Shown: positions 42,967 to 54,845 of the stretch, in pieces | Numbering within the stretch: position 1 is the first letter of the stretch | Layout of the letters: each line of letters opens with the position of its first letter | Source: Ancistrus triradiatus | Lineage: Eukaryota > Chordata > Actinopteri > Siluriformes > Loricariidae | NCBI GenBank assembly: GCA_025084515.1 | Contig: JAJAGP010000339.1 | Location: 124,001-188,000, forward strand | Length of the DNA stretch: 64,000 nucleotides | Direction: 5' to 3' | Position numbers and translations under genes: made by a program | The notes under the pieces: model-generated | Seen by the model: the letters and a program-made list of their open reading frames with translations, nothing else | Told to the model about the DNA's origin: nothing | Database searches by the model: none

Positions 42967-43810
42967 GCATAAGGGTGAAGTGCAGAGCTGCAGTAACTAC
43001 AGAGGCACAAAGCTTATCAGCACAGCTGGACTAGTGGAAGCTAGGATGAGAGGACAGGTGATAATCAGTGAGTATCAATGTGGTCTTGTGTCAGGAAAGA
43101 GTACTAGAGATGCTTGATTTGAGAGTGTTATTTGAGAAATATAGAGAATTCCAGAAGGAGTTGCACTGTGTGCTTGTGGATCTAGTGAAACCATATTATA
43201 GAGAACAGTTATGGTATTGCATGTGGACACTGGGGGTGACAGGGAGGTATGAGAGGGTGGTGCAGGATATGTATGACTTCAGTGTGACAACAGTAAGGTG
43301 TGCAGCAGGGGTGATGGACGTGTTCAAGGTGGAGGTGGGATTGCATCAAGGCTTGGCACTGAGCCCTTTCTTAATTGCAAAGGTGATGGACAGGTTGATA
43401 GACAAGATCAAATAGGAGCCTCAATGAACTATGATGTCCGTGACACTATGATCTGTAATGAGAGCAGGGAGTAGGCTGAGTTGAGCCTGAAGAGGTATGC
43501 ATGCACTGGAGGTTAGGGGAATGAAAGTAGATAGGAGCAAGACAGAATATGTGTGTGAATGAGAGGGAGGCAGACAAATGGTGTGGTTGGTGTTGTAGGT
43601 GCTTAAATATTTGGGTGTTCAAAGTGATGAAGAGTGATTTGCGATAAAAAGAGTAAGTGCAAGAATGAAAGTGAAAGTTTACAAGACGGTAGAGAGACCA
43701 GCATTATTGTATGGCTTGGAGGCAATGGCACCGACAAACCGACAGGAGGCTAAGCTGGAGGTGGCAACGTTTAAGATTCTGCCATTTTCAGTGGGAGTGA
43801 ACAAATTGTT

Positions 43811-44673
43811 CAGCTGAACAATGTAAATGTTCTGATGAAATGTATTACATCAAACATATATTCCACTTATAAACTTGTATGATTTTATTTAGGTTAATGT
43901 GTAATTAAGAGAATCAATTAATTATCAAGCTAATAAAACTGTACTAAGTACCTTTTTTCTTTTAAAAGACAGTCTGCTGCCTCCTAGCCACCAAACAGAA
44001 CTGAACATCTGGACAACAGCTGAACCATTATATTATTCCTAATGCCATGAAGTAATAGTATTGACAAGCCTGCTTACTGATGCAACAGTTTCAATTACTC
44101 CATTATTGCTAAAATACTCTCAATATATACTTCAGCTGAACGATGAGGTCAGAAAACAGCTTAGCTCCACAAACGAATTGCCTGAGCTCAGCTGTGACCT
44201 GACAGATGTGAAGTAACAGGATAAATTAGTTATTAAATAATTATTAAAAAGAAAAACAATCTATAGAAAGGTGAAAGTAATTAACATATGAACCTAGAGT
44301 AAAGATACTGGCAAGAGCTTTCATTCTAAATGAACTAAAAATGACAGGATGGAATGCAATAGTTTCGATCTAAGAGTCTTGCTCAAGCAACTTTATGAAG
44401 CAATTAACGCTCTTCATTTTGTAAGTGTTTACCAAAAAACAATTAATTAAATGCTGGTATCTGCTTTAGGATGAAATTAATTAATATAATTATAATTATA
44501 AATGACACACTTAACCAGAAAGCTATATATAGTTACATGACTGGACACCCATGTCAACCTCAAAAACGAGGGCTTAAATAAAAACAAAAAAATAAGCGCT
44601 TCAATTCATAAGAGCATGTCAAAAATGTAACATACAAACAACTCTAGATATTAATATGCAACATTTGTCAATA
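43811..44673. other. AT-rich, no gene recognised
   Basis: Low-complexity AT-rich sequence between two transposable-element clusters. No coding signature. Confidence 0.5.
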
Positions 44674-47501
44674 CAGCGGTATCTCGGTTCCCGTCATGAA
44701 TTTGTTACAGAAACCTTGTCGAGAACCGAAAATGGTGAGTACCGAGCAAATTTTTCCCACAAGGAATAATGTAAATTAAACTAATCCATTCTAGACTCCC
44801 AGAAAGTGAACACTGTATAAGCCATTATATATATAATGGAGTTGTATTGTACAGGCTCTCACTAATTTATAATGGGGATATGTTCAGACAAATCCATCAT
44901 AAGTTAAATGTAGCATGAACTGAAAAGTTTAACAAGTTTTGGTAGAGCGGTCCATACTGTATCATGATAGAAGTAATGATAAGAAGTAATGGTACTAAAT
45001 GACTTGTTAATGTCCTCAGATAAGGGGTGTGTTTCTTTTCTTGTTCTGTTAGATTTAAGTGCAGCATTTGACACTATAGATCATGATGTTTTACTAAACA
45101 GACTAGAAAATACTGTAGGTATTAAGGATCAGCACTTTCTTGGTTTAAAATCCTACTTAACGACGGTCCAGTTTATCATATAAATAAATCTACGGTCTAA
45201 GCTCTCAAAAGTGAATAATTTCGTGCCTCAAGGGGTTCCGTGCTTGGCCCGCTTTTATTCTCTCTGTACATGCTGCCACTAGACTCAGTTATTCGTAAAC
45301 ATGGCATTAGTTTCCACTGCTATGCAGATGATACACAGCTGTACATATCAGCCAAACCTAATGACAGCCTTACAATCAACAAAATTGAGGACTGTGTAAA
45401 GGAAATAAAAGATTGGATGTTATTTAATTTTCTCTTACTTAACTCAGATAAAACTGAGGTTCTATTAGTGGGACCCAAGGCTATGAGAGACAGGTTGGCT
45501 ACATCTATCCTAAATCTAGGTGGCTCTCCAGTATTGCTCAGTCCGTCTGTAAAAAACTTAGGGGTCACATTTGATTCAGATCTCTCCTTTGATGCGCACA
45601 TTAGCAGCATCACTCGAATTGCTATTTTTCAATTATGTAATATCGCTAAACTTAGAAATATCCTCTCTTTTAATGATGCAGAGAAACTTGTTCATGCGTT
45701 TATAACCTCAAGGTTGGATTACTGTTACTTACTGGATGCTCTAGTAAATCTATAAATAAACTTCAGTTAGTTCAGAATGCAGCTGCCCAAGTGCTAACTC
45801 GAACTAGAAAATTTGATCATATCACTCTTGTTCTATCATCACTACACTGGTTGCCAGTCAAATTCCGCATTGATTATAAAATACTTCTTATAACTTATAA
45901 AGCTCTACATGGCCTGGCCTCACATTATCTGAGTGAACTCTTAGAGTTTTACAATCCAACTCGTCTACTTTGTTCGCAGGCTACAGGACTTCTTTTAGTT
46001 CCTAGAATTAAAAAAGTCACAGCAGGGGGAAAGGCTTTCTCATACATGGCCCCCCAACTATGGAATAAACTTCCCACTTTAGCTCGAGATTCAGACACTC
46101 TCCAAAGTTATAAGTCTAGGCTAATGACATACCTATTTGCACAGGCTTTTGACTAGATTTAGACTGGGATGCATGGCTTGGGTCACTAGGGCCGGAGTCT
46201 GGAGTCATGTCTGGCCTGCCTGCCTTGTCCGTTAGCCGGGAGTGTCGAGTGGATGGTCTGGCTAAACTGGGCTTCTGTCCTCGTGATCTTGACTCGTGCA
46301 TCCTTGCCTTAGAATAAGGGCAGAGCTGGGGGTTCATAGTCAAAGAGGTTAGGTATCAGTAGACTTTGGTGCTGTCCCTTCGCCTCCTCCCTGGGGTTGG
46401 CCAATGTCTTATGTGATCCCTCTTGGCTGTGTTTTTTTCCTAACCAGTTTCTTCTCTTTCTAGCTAGCTGCTGATAGCTAATGCTGCCGGGGTCTCATGC
46501 TACACTTGGCATCATGATTGACAATGGCAATCAAGTGATTGTTATAGACACTGTGCTCTTAAATCAATAAGCATTTTCTTTTCTGTTTTCTCTCCAAGCC
46601 GTGTTCCGGCAGTTTCCGGCCCCACACATGATGTTCATCATGTGCGTCCTCTTCGCTCCACTCAATGCTGCTTCCGTCATCACTCAGCCCCATCATAGAC
46701 CCAGGGCAACGTCAATGTCAATGTGCATAACTTCACATTTTATTCGAACTTTGAATCCAGACTGTAGTTTCCGCTCTTAGATTTATCATCTAACATCTAA
46801 CGCTACGCGCCGCCAGGAGGGTTGGGTGTCCCTTTTTGAGTCTTGGTCCTCCCAAGGTTTCTTCCTATAACTCAGGGAGTTTTTCCTTGCCACTGTCGCC
46901 CTAGGCTTGCTCAATTTGGGATTGGACGTAGTTATTAGGAGATAATCTAAACTTGTAAAGTTGCTTTGAGACAATGCTCCATTGTAAAAAGCGCTATATA
47001 AATAAATCTGACTTGACTTGACTTGATAAGTAAGTTTAACACAAAGCTTATTTTATTTTTAAAAAAGTGTTGAAAAATATCATGTAATTTAGTGAGTACT
47101 GGATTGAAAGTGAAAAGTAAAAGCAAAACACTTACTATATTGTGAAACTCAAAGCGCTAGCATAGCTGCTACACTAACTGTAGTCTGTGTTCTGGAGCAT
47201 TGAGTTCCTGTTTCCATTTAGATTGACAGTCAACCCTCTTTAGAACACATGGAGACTTGTTTGCACTAAGAATGCACTGCTGTAGATGTAAAAATAATAA
47301 AAAATACGATAAAAAAGGCGGAGATCTTAACTGAGCAATGGATATTGTGAATCAGAACCACTGAATCACTGTGTACTGAATCATGAATCATTAATCGTGA
47401 ATTCAGTTTTGGCTGAAACAAGTTGTGCAGCTTGACTCGTACAATGCGTCGAGAACCGAATTTGACAAGTTCCAAGGTGGTCGAGAATCGAGGAACCACT
47501 G
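44674..47501 (+). mobile_element. MITE-like repeat 'CGGT' copy 2, carrying a LINE
   Basis: The left end is cagcggtatctcggttcccg and the right end gagaatcgaggaaccactg, inverted, with TA at both sides. Gtcgagaaccgaa occurs near both ends. The outer parts match copies 1 and 3. Without the inserted LINE the element is about 0.78 kb with no ORF. Confidence 0.85.
44984..47030 (+). mobile_element. L2/CR1-type LINE, 5'-truncated, frameshifted
   Basis: Reverse transcriptase pieces are FLVLLDLSAAFDTIDHDVLL (44989-45183), PLLFSLYMLPLDSVIRK and CYADDTQLYISAK with the catalytic YADD (45240-45755), and LHWLPVKFRIDYKILLI to YKSRLMTYLFAQ (45791-46156). They lie in three frames, so it is dead. The 3' tail gcgctatataaataaatctg ends in acttg repeats, typical of fish L2. 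The 7-bp target duplication tgataag occurs at 44977-44983 and 47024-47030. Confidence 0.93.
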
Positions 47502-48395
47502 TATACTTAAAATGAGAATAATTATTCAGTTCTAAACTCCATAAAATGCATAGTGTGTGAAATATTTATGTATTTGCTTTGGTGCAATCTGGTTTCTGTT
47601 ATTTGTAACATAGCCACAGACACAACTTAAAAACCATGTTAGGATGAATGAGTGGATCTCCTGGCACATTACTAAGGATGAAGTTAATGTCTCACTTTAG
47701 AGATGTGGGGAAACACTTATAAATTAACAAATGATCTTACAATGAAGTTTATTTGCAGCATTACGGTGCTTTCAGGAAATCCACTCCTAAACATTAGAAT
47801 GTTTAGGGTCTCACTCAACAAAGTAAGGAATTCAACTCATAAACTACCAATAAAAGTCTCAACCATGGAGCCACATCCCTCAGCTACAATTTGCAAAATT
47901 AAAAACAATGAAAAAAAAATCAGTTAAAGGAACAGAATGCAATTATTCAAACAACTACACAGATAATGAGTATTACAAAAGTACTCATGATACCTACAGT
48001 ACTCTGAATATTGCATACTGTCATAATCTAGTGATCTAGTGTCATATCAAGCTCTATCAATACCAACAACAAGCAATGTGTTAGATGATCATGACTGATG
48101 TTATACAGAAGGTGGGCAGATGTCCTATTTTCCATGGTGGTTGCCTAAACCATGAACACTTCTACCCAAAAATGGAAGCAGAAATGGTCAAATACATAAA
48201 TATATGTAGCTTAAAAGAGACATTTCATACAATGTGGAGACTTTACCTTGGTACTTATGGTGTAATCATGCCAGATGCCCATCTGACACAAGATAGTTCC
48301 ACTCAGCTTTGACTAAAATCCCTCCTCCCTCTCTGTGTTCCTCTCACCCTCCCTTTCCTCACTCCTTATCTGAAAATAACTCCTGTTGTTCCTCT
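47502..48395. other. sequence downstream of the microprotein ORF
   Basis: AT-rich. On the minus strand it would be the 3' UTR of the small ORF at 48396-48560. A minus-strand AATAAA (+ tttatt, about 47748-47753) is a possible poly(A) signal. No other gene recognised. Confidence 0.4.
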
Positions 48396-48560
48396 CTACT
48401 GGAAGGCGAGCAGGAAGACGAGAACAACGTTGATGACGATGAGGAACATCATGATGAGAAAGACGACAACTCGCTGTGTCTCAGGCTGCATGTTGCAGCG
48501 GAGGAGTGTGTGGAATAGGCCTGGCTTCGGCCTCATGCTTCTCACCCAGCTACGAGCCAT
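48396..48560 (-). CDS. candidate single-pass membrane microprotein (54 aa)
   Basis: The ORF starts MARSWVRSMRPKPGLFHTLL, continues RCNMQPETQR and ends with a 20-odd residue hydrophobic helix (VVVFLIMMFLIVINVVLVFL) and LAFQ-stop. A positively charged N-terminus before a single helix fits a small integral membrane protein. Codons in the helix favour C in the third position (GTC, CTC, ATC, TTC), unusual for this AT-rich area and typical of real coding. An inner Met (MRPKPG) has A at -3 and may be the actual start. Upstream on the same strand lie TATA-like sequence (about 48690-48697) and an Oct-like ATTTGCAT (about 48645). I do not recognise the family. The opposite strand carries an acidic frame, the mirror of hydrophobic codons. 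Confidence 0.5.
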   Translation of the reverse strand: MARSWVRSMRPKPGLFHTLLRCNMQPETQRVVVFLIMMFLIVINVVLVFLLAFQ

Positions 48561-48637
48561 GTAGCACCCTCGCTAATCTCCTACTCCTGGATCCTCGTTT
48601 CTGTTGTTCTTCTTTCTTCCTCTCTTCCAGCTGAGAT

Positions 48638-48700
48638 GTCAGGAAAATGCAAATCTCACCCGTAGGATTCCACCTTTCATTCTGAATAGATGTATATATA
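48638..48700 (-). promoter_or_regulatory. possible promoter of the microprotein ORF
   Basis: Reading the minus strand: gtatatatac, about 130 bases before the ATG, then atttgcat (octamer) about 85 bases before it, then a purine-rich leader (gaagagaggaagaaagaag). The spacing would suit a short 5' UTR. Motif matches alone are weak evidence. Confidence 0.25.
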
Positions 48701-49021
48701 CTCCTACCTCCTCTGATTCTCTATATACACACAGGATGATGATGGCTCCCTTCCATGGCTGTGTTTTCTCCCGTAAGTAAACACGCAGGATGAAAATGGA
48801 GCTAGGCTCTCTCTGTAGCTACACGGGCACACTCACATACTCATCCATCGTACTCGCAGCATCTCTCTCTTTTCGCTTAGCCTTTTTTCCTCTATCCTTC
48901 CTACCACTAGGAGCCAATCAGAAAGCAAGTTGCAAGCGTATCTTGGAAACCAGAATGGTTGAAGCAGGTCTTAGCAACCATGGAGATGGATGGAGGAGGG
49001 AGGGGGAGGAAGAATGGGAAA

Positions 49022-49061
49022 GCTAAAGAGAGTGAGAGAGTGAGAGTGAGAGAGAGAGAGT

Positions 49062-49113
<52 letters not shown>

Positions 49114-49126
49114 GAGAGAGAGGTAG
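49022..49126. repeat. (GA)n microsatellite
   Basis: A purine run of about 105 bases with a few GT and GC interruptions; it may adopt a triplex (H-DNA) form. About 460 bases upstream of the microprotein ATG on that strand. Confidence 0.95.
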
Positions 49127-49284
49127 ATAGCAGCCGATTTTGCCATATCATCTCCCTCTATCTATCCATCTCTCTCATTCTCGCTCTTTTTCTCCTTCTC
49201 TGAGTTACAGTAAATCATGAATTACATCTGTCAGGGATGTTAATTCAATTTAAATATGCAAATATTAAAGCAGCTCTGAGAATG

Positions 49285-49317
<33 letters not shown>
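49285..49317. repeat. (CA)n microsatellite
   Basis: An uninterrupted CA run of about 33 bases. Confidence 0.95.
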
Positions 49318-49318
<1 letters not shown>

Positions 49319-49646
49319 TAAACGTTTCCTCGAGCCAATGCTGCTGTATTGAGGCTTGAGTGTTTTGCACCCCTGTGTGTTCCAGACTCAGAAAAATCAG
49401 ACTTAGAAATGTTACACCAGCCATCATATCTAACAGCTCAGGTCAGACCTCACATTTGTTCATTTCATTTTTTCACAAAGCAGAACACCGTTTAGAAAAC
49501 ATGGTCTAATTCTAAATGGAGAAAGCATGCTTAAATGTAAAATATATGAACTGTTCTGTAGTTTAATGTTGTTTTTGTTGTTCTTTAAAGAACCTACATG
49601 TTCTTTAATGTAGGTTTTTACTCTGTCTGTACTTTTATGTCCTCCA

Positions 49647-50640
49647 CAGTGGTGCTTGGCAATTTGTGAACCATTAGAATGTTCTATATTTCTGCATAAA
49701 TATGACCTACAACATCAACAGATTTTCAAGTATTAAAAGTAAAAATAAAAATAATTATTAACAGTTGATAAAGAGAACCCAGTTAAACAGATGAGTCAAA
49801 AATATTATACTTGGGCATGTATTTATTGGTTAAAATGATACAATATATCATAGCTGTGATCGGCAAAAGTATGCAAACTTTCACACAATCATACTATCAG
49901 TATCTGGTGGGAACTCCTTGTGCAGTAATGACTTTTACTAAATGTTTCCGGTAACTGTTGATCAGTCCTTGGCTTGGAGGAATGTTAGTATATATATAAA
50001 CTATTTGATGTTGGTCATTTTTCTCACATGAACTTTTTGCTTCAGTTACTTCCACAATATTTCTATTGGATTAAGGTCAAGAATTTGAAGTGGCATTTCC
50101 AAAGCAATAACTTTTTTTTTACTTTTTATAATTCTTTGATAGAGCAACTTGTGTGCTTAAGGTCAGAGTCTTGCTGCATGACAATTTCCTTTAGAATGCA
50201 CTGTTACTATTCAGAATCCATTGCTTCATCAATGATGGCAAGTCATGCTGGCTCAGATGCAGCAAAATAGGCTGCATGATACTCCCACTGCCACCAACGC
50301 CAAACCATGATACTGCCACCACTGTATGACCACCATGGGATCTCATCCCTGAACAAGACATTTTTCCAATAGTCTTTTGGCTTGTTCAGGTGATCTTTAG
50401 AAAACTGCAGTTGGGGAGCATGTTTTTAAAAGCAGTGGATTTCTTCTTGTAACCCTGCTATGCACACCATTGTATTTCAGAGTTCTCCAGATGGTGGACT
50501 TATTAACATTAGCCAATGTAAGAGGAGCTTTAGGTGCTTAGAATTTAAACTGGGTTCCTTTGTGACCTTGTGGACTGTTACATAATTTGCTCATGAAATG
50601 ATCTCTATTGGTTTCCAGTCTTTCCCATCCTCTCTGTTCA
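49647..50640 (-). mobile_element. Tc1-like remnant (same family as 11054)
   Basis: The left terminal repeat is cagtggtgcttggcaatttg tgaacc. The transposase lies reversed and heavily decayed: on + the phrases aactgttgatcagtccttgg and ccaaaccatgatactgccac correspond to the C-terminus and the catalytic MVWRC region. The right end is missing. Confidence 0.82.
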
Positions 50641-50815
50641 TTTTTGTTATTTCTACCTGTGTTCCCCAAGTGTCTACCTGTGTTGCCTTTGTTTTGTTCT
50701 TGTGTTTGAGATTCTAGAAGTGTCTAGTGCAAACCTTACAGTCAGTAATCATTTTGTTCTGGTGGTGGGTATAAAGCTTATGCTGGAAGCACTGCTGCAA
50801 ATTACTAGTTACAAC

Positions 50816-52079
50816 TAGGGCTGCAATAAACGACTATTTTGGTAGTCAAATAATCTATCGATTATGGATCGTTCAATTACCAAATAGCTCTTATGTAGTT
50901 ATCAGCCTTTACATTTAGTTTGAGGTTGTTTCATGAATTTGCTAACTAACAATGAAGACAATAAAGATTAATATCTTACTCAAATATTCACTGCTTTAAT
51001 GAACTTTCCTGCTAATAGAAAAGATAAATAAACTAAATAAAACAATATCTTGTCGTGTCAGAATTTTAAAACAATGATGTGCAAAGGTGTAGCAATAAAA
51101 TGTAAACCAAATCAGTAAATCAGTATCTCCAGTCATAAACATTACATTATACATTACATTTATACATTTACAGCATTTGGCAGACGCCCTTATCCAGAGC
51201 GACTTACAATTGATTCAATCTTACAATCCAAGCAATTGTGGGTTAAGGGCCTTGCTCAAGGACCCAACAGTGGCAGCTTGGCAGAGGTGGGATTTGAACC
51301 CAGGACCTTCTGGTCCATAGTCCAGTACCTTACCCGCTAGGCTACCACAGTCCTTACAAAAGGTGTGCTCTAATATGACAAACAGTGGTGACCATTTGTG
51401 ACAAACCTGTTCTCTAAGAATTGAAAATTATAATGATATCCTGTAAACATTCTATTTCAGCAGTAAACCTTCGTCCAGCTCTCCTGTATGTTAGAAGAGA
51501 ACTACAACCTGAAAATGTTTGCAAGTGTTCACAAATGTTTGTGGGGAACTCAAGACATGTCAAGTCATTATCCTATGTTTGGAAAATTGGAACACACCTG
51601 TGGCCTCAACGTTAGGACAGCTATGCAGTCTTTAAAATGGTAAACATTATTTGGATTGTGAACAGGTTTGTTGTGAATAATAGTTCAAGTATTTTCGAAA
51701 GGGAAAATGTTACAGCTCATAACATGAAGTAGGATGGCTTTTAACATTCGCTAACTAGCTAGCTAGCACAGCTAACTTACTAAGGTGAATCTTCTTCACT
51801 AAATAAACCGACGTGTTTGCTCTTCAGATGCTCCAGTATGGATGTGCTCCCATGCCAACTAAGGTTGGATTTACAATTAGAACTACTGACAATCTTTATT
51901 TTCGGAGTTAAGCATGACATGTCCTAGCTAGAGCGAGAAACATGAGTGATGATATCACTGTCCAATTGACTATTAAATTAGTTATTAATATTGTAACTAA
52001 TATACTTATATAACTAATTATGTAACTAATTTGTTAGTCAATTTTAGTCAACTAAAGTCAATAAATCGTTGTACCCTTA
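50816..52079. mobile_element. hAT-type DNA transposon, non-autonomous, with a SINE inside
   Basis: The ends tagggctgcaataaacgact and caataaatcgttgtacccttta-type are imperfect inverted repeats. The flanking 8 bp gttacaac (left) and gttacatc (right) form a hAT-sized target duplication with one mismatch. No transposase ORF. The SINE at 51144-51353 is nested within. Confidence 0.82.
51144..51353 (-). repeat. tRNA-derived SINE (reversed)
   Basis: + strand: tacattacatttatacattt acagcatttggcagacgccc, then the body gaccaaacag-type, and ends in box B (tttgaacccagg) and box A (ccttacccgctaggctacc). Well preserved, so fairly recent. Confidence 0.95.
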
Positions 52080-52087
52080 GTTACATC

Positions 52088-52847
52088 AAGATTTAGCGGA
52101 TCTCAGTCCATCACAATATATTACAAGCTCCCATTAACAATTAACACAAGAACTAGCTGACTTTTTTGTTTTTGTAATATGGCCAAGGTTGAAAATGGTG
52201 CATTTGTCCCCTTAATTTAACAAATATGTCTTTCCACATCCATACATCTGCTCCAGTGAATACAACACAATTGCATTCATCCCCATGTCTATATCTGAGT
52301 AATAAACAGGACTGTCTACTCTTTCTGTACCGTCTGCATCTTTAATTACTCCCCTCAGCAGGTGGTCTCCTAACTGACACAGTGAGTGTGCATGACTAAA
52401 AGCAGGAATGCCACTGCCCAACAATAACTCGCTGTGCCGCATCACAGGAACAGCACACACACTGTTGCCAGCATGCCCCAGAAGACTGTATTTAGCTCAG
52501 AGACAGCCTGGCTCTCTCTCTGCAATCTGCCAAAGCATTTATATAGGACTTGGACTACAAGTGCCATATATGGTTTATCTGCATTAAAGAGTATTCATCC
52601 ATTTTTTCAGTACAATGATAGAAAGAGACCTATTATTATTATTATTATTATTATTATTTTCTTTCTGACTGCTGAGCAAGATGACTGGCTTATTTTTCCA
52701 TTGTTGAAACATGTGTGAGTCATGTTCAAGTGTGAGTTTGTACATAACAAAACATTGTACTCAACAAGGCAATGCACACCGAAACAACTGATTGGACAAA
52801 GAATTATTGCTCAGTGTTGCTATTTTCTTTTACCTGATACATACATA
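52088..52847. other. unassigned sequence, moderately complex
   Basis: 52212-52530 has balanced composition unlike its AT-rich neighbours and a minus-strand frame of 82 codons (52212-52460, CAVPVMRHSELLLGSGIPAF start) without family motifs. (TTA)n at 52631-52658. Possibly a conserved non-coding element. Confidence 0.35.
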
Positions 52848-53160
52848 CATGCATTGAGAATAACAGTATACACTAAATTGCTTATAACTCCGAATTTCCA
52901 ACGTAGATGTGCTTCAAACTTGGTGTGGACATTCAGAAGATATTGTAGAGTAGAATCAAGTTGGAATGAATTATATATTATAATATCTAATTAAATTATA
53001 AGCTCAGGTCTATATGCATGCATTGATAATGACTGTATACAGTAAAGTGGTCACCAAAACTCATAATTCCCACCAATCTGCTTCAAACTTGGTGTGGACA
53101 CTCATGAGATATTGTAGACTAGAATCAAGTTAGAATAAATAATATATTATTACACTTGTT
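52848..53160. repeat. tandem duplication, two units of about 155 bp
   Basis: Both units begin catgcattga-aat and share cttcaaacttggtgtggaca, gatattgtaga and agaatcaagtt-gaat. Identity falls in between, so the duplication is not recent. Confidence 0.8.
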
Positions 53161-53989
53161 CATAATTATTGTATAAAACAGTGTTGATATGTTACCCGAG
53201 TACCCCTTACAGATGGTATAAACACTTTTTAGACAAGGTCAAATAAATCCACGTCACGAACAGGAAACATATTTTAATCTCTACTTTATATGCTAAAATA
53301 TTGGCTTGAACATAATGAATTTAAAGAGTGCGCTGCCATAATACCGCTAAAATAGAAGCTCGCGCCATTTAGGTATGAATAGCTTGACCGCAGTTTCAGG
53401 ATTTCATGCCTGCAGATTTTGTTTCAAGTTGGTTAGTATTTCTTACAGGAGACAGTCGCCCCACATGGTTTTTTATAAAGAGACTTGTTTTCCTTGACAT
53501 CAAATGAGAAATGTGCAAACATATTGACTCTACTCCTTCTCTCAGGTGGAGAGGAGGTGTAAACACATTGTCAGATTGGTTTTTGAGAAACACTACAGAG
53601 GCTAATTGTATGGTCTTCCCGGGGTTAGATCAAATATGTGTGTCTTACTGATTACTTACTGATTGGATCGCTACCCAACATGTCCCGCCTTCCACATATG
53701 CTAAAGTTAGGATTGGATATTTCCCTAACTTGTTCCTGGCTTCCACAACCTATATCAGATCTGATTGGATGTTTTTATTGGATGTTTTTATTTGCTGACA
53801 AAAGTGTCAATTCATTTCGTCCTAGTTTTTGTCGTGTTTCGTTCATTTTAATTTAGTCATTCACTCATTTTCATTAGAACAAAAAGGTCGTTGACAAAAA
53901 CTATGACAAAAATAATTTGTCGAGAAAATTAACACTGGACTGTCTATGAATAAGAATTATTAGTCAATTGTTCTTTAGAGATATCTAAA
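53161..53989. other. unassigned, ends in a DNA-transposon-like segment
   Basis: The last 100 bases before the gap (gtcgttgacaaaaactatga caaaaataatttgtcgagaa aattaacactgg) resemble the terminus of a fish DNA transposon. Confidence 0.4.
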
Positions 53990-54089
53990 NNNNNNNNNNN
54001 NNNNNNNNNNNNNNNNNNNNNNNNNNNNNNNNNNNNNNNNNNNNNNNNNNNNNNNNNNNNNNNNNNNNNNNNNNNNNNNNNNNNNNNNN
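53990..54089. other. assembly gap (100 N)
   Basis: Exactly 100 N, the usual placeholder for a gap of unknown length. The 5' part of the transposon that follows is lost in it. Confidence 0.99.
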
Positions 54090-54845
54090 CTGTATAAAAG
54101 ACACCTGTCCACAGCCTCAAACAGTCAGACTCCAAACTCAACCATGGCCAAGACCAAAGAGCTGTTGAAGGACACCAGGAAGAAAACTGTAGACCTGCAC
54201 CAGGCTGGGAAGAGTGAATCTACAATAGGCAAGCAGGTTGGTGTGAATAAATCAACTGTGGGAGCAATTGTAAGACATACAAGACCATTGATAATCTCCC
54301 TTGATCTGGGGCTCCACGCAAGATCTCATCCCGTGGGGTCAAGCATGTGAAGCATGGGGGTGGAAACATCATGCTTTGGGGCTGTTTTTCTGCAAAGGGG
54401 ACAGAACGACTGATCCGTGTTAAGAGAAGAATGAACGGCGCCATGAATCGGGCAACGAAGGAGTGGCTCCGTAAAAAGCATTTAAGGTCCTGGAGTGGCC
54501 TAGCCAGTCTCCATACCTCAACCTCATAGAAAATTGTAAAGGGAGTTGAAAGTCCATATTACCCAGTGACAGCCCCAAAACATAACTGCTCTAGAGGAGA
54601 TCTGCATGGAGGAATGGGCCAAAATACCAGCTACAGTGTGTGCCAACCTGGTGAAGACTTACAGGAAACGTTTGACCTCTGTCATTGCCAACAAAGGTTA
54701 TGTTACGAAGTATTGAGTTGAACTTTTGTTATTGACCAAATACTTATTTTCCACCATAATTTACAATTAAATTCTTTAAAAATCCTACAATGTGATTTCC
54801 TGGATTTTTTTTCTCATTTTGTCTGTCATAGTTGAAGTGTAGCTA
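54090..54845 (+). mobile_element. third-family Tc1-like element, partial
   Basis: It encodes MAKTKELLKDTRKKTVDLHQ AGKSESTIGKQVGVN (HTH start, 54144-54350) and, after a deletion, KHGGGNIMLWGCFSAKGTER (54347 on), then NCKGS-type C-terminal traces. The left end is in the gap; the right end decays into a TA repeat after ttgaagtgtagc. Inactive. Confidence 0.88.

Larger units (their letters stand above)
40690..43810 (+). mobile_element. non-LTR retrotransposon remnant (endonuclease + RT)
   Basis: About 40735-41210 is a degraded endonuclease domain (VVIGADFNGHVGEGNRGGDE is readable). 43080-43415 is reverse transcriptase (LHCVLVDLVKPYYRE, VVQDMYDFSVTTVRC, VGLHQGLALSPFLIAKVMD), an RTE-like arrangement. 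43640-43800 holds the C-terminal part (VYKTVERPALLYGLEA). Many frameshifts. It is interrupted by a Tc1-like element (41239-42495), a telomere-like repeat and a SINE. Confidence 0.8.
48701..49646. other. non-coding with GA- and CA-repeats
   Basis: This contains the (GA)n tract 49022-49126 and the (CA)n tract 49285-49317. No reading frame with recognisable motifs. Confidence 0.5.

Noticed and set aside
48309..48518. Acidic 69-codon + strand ORF opposite the microprotein
   Set aside because: Its Asp/Glu run is what hydrophobic Val/Ile/Leu codons give when read antisense. It has no helix, domain or splice context of its own, and the minus-strand frame has better codon use.
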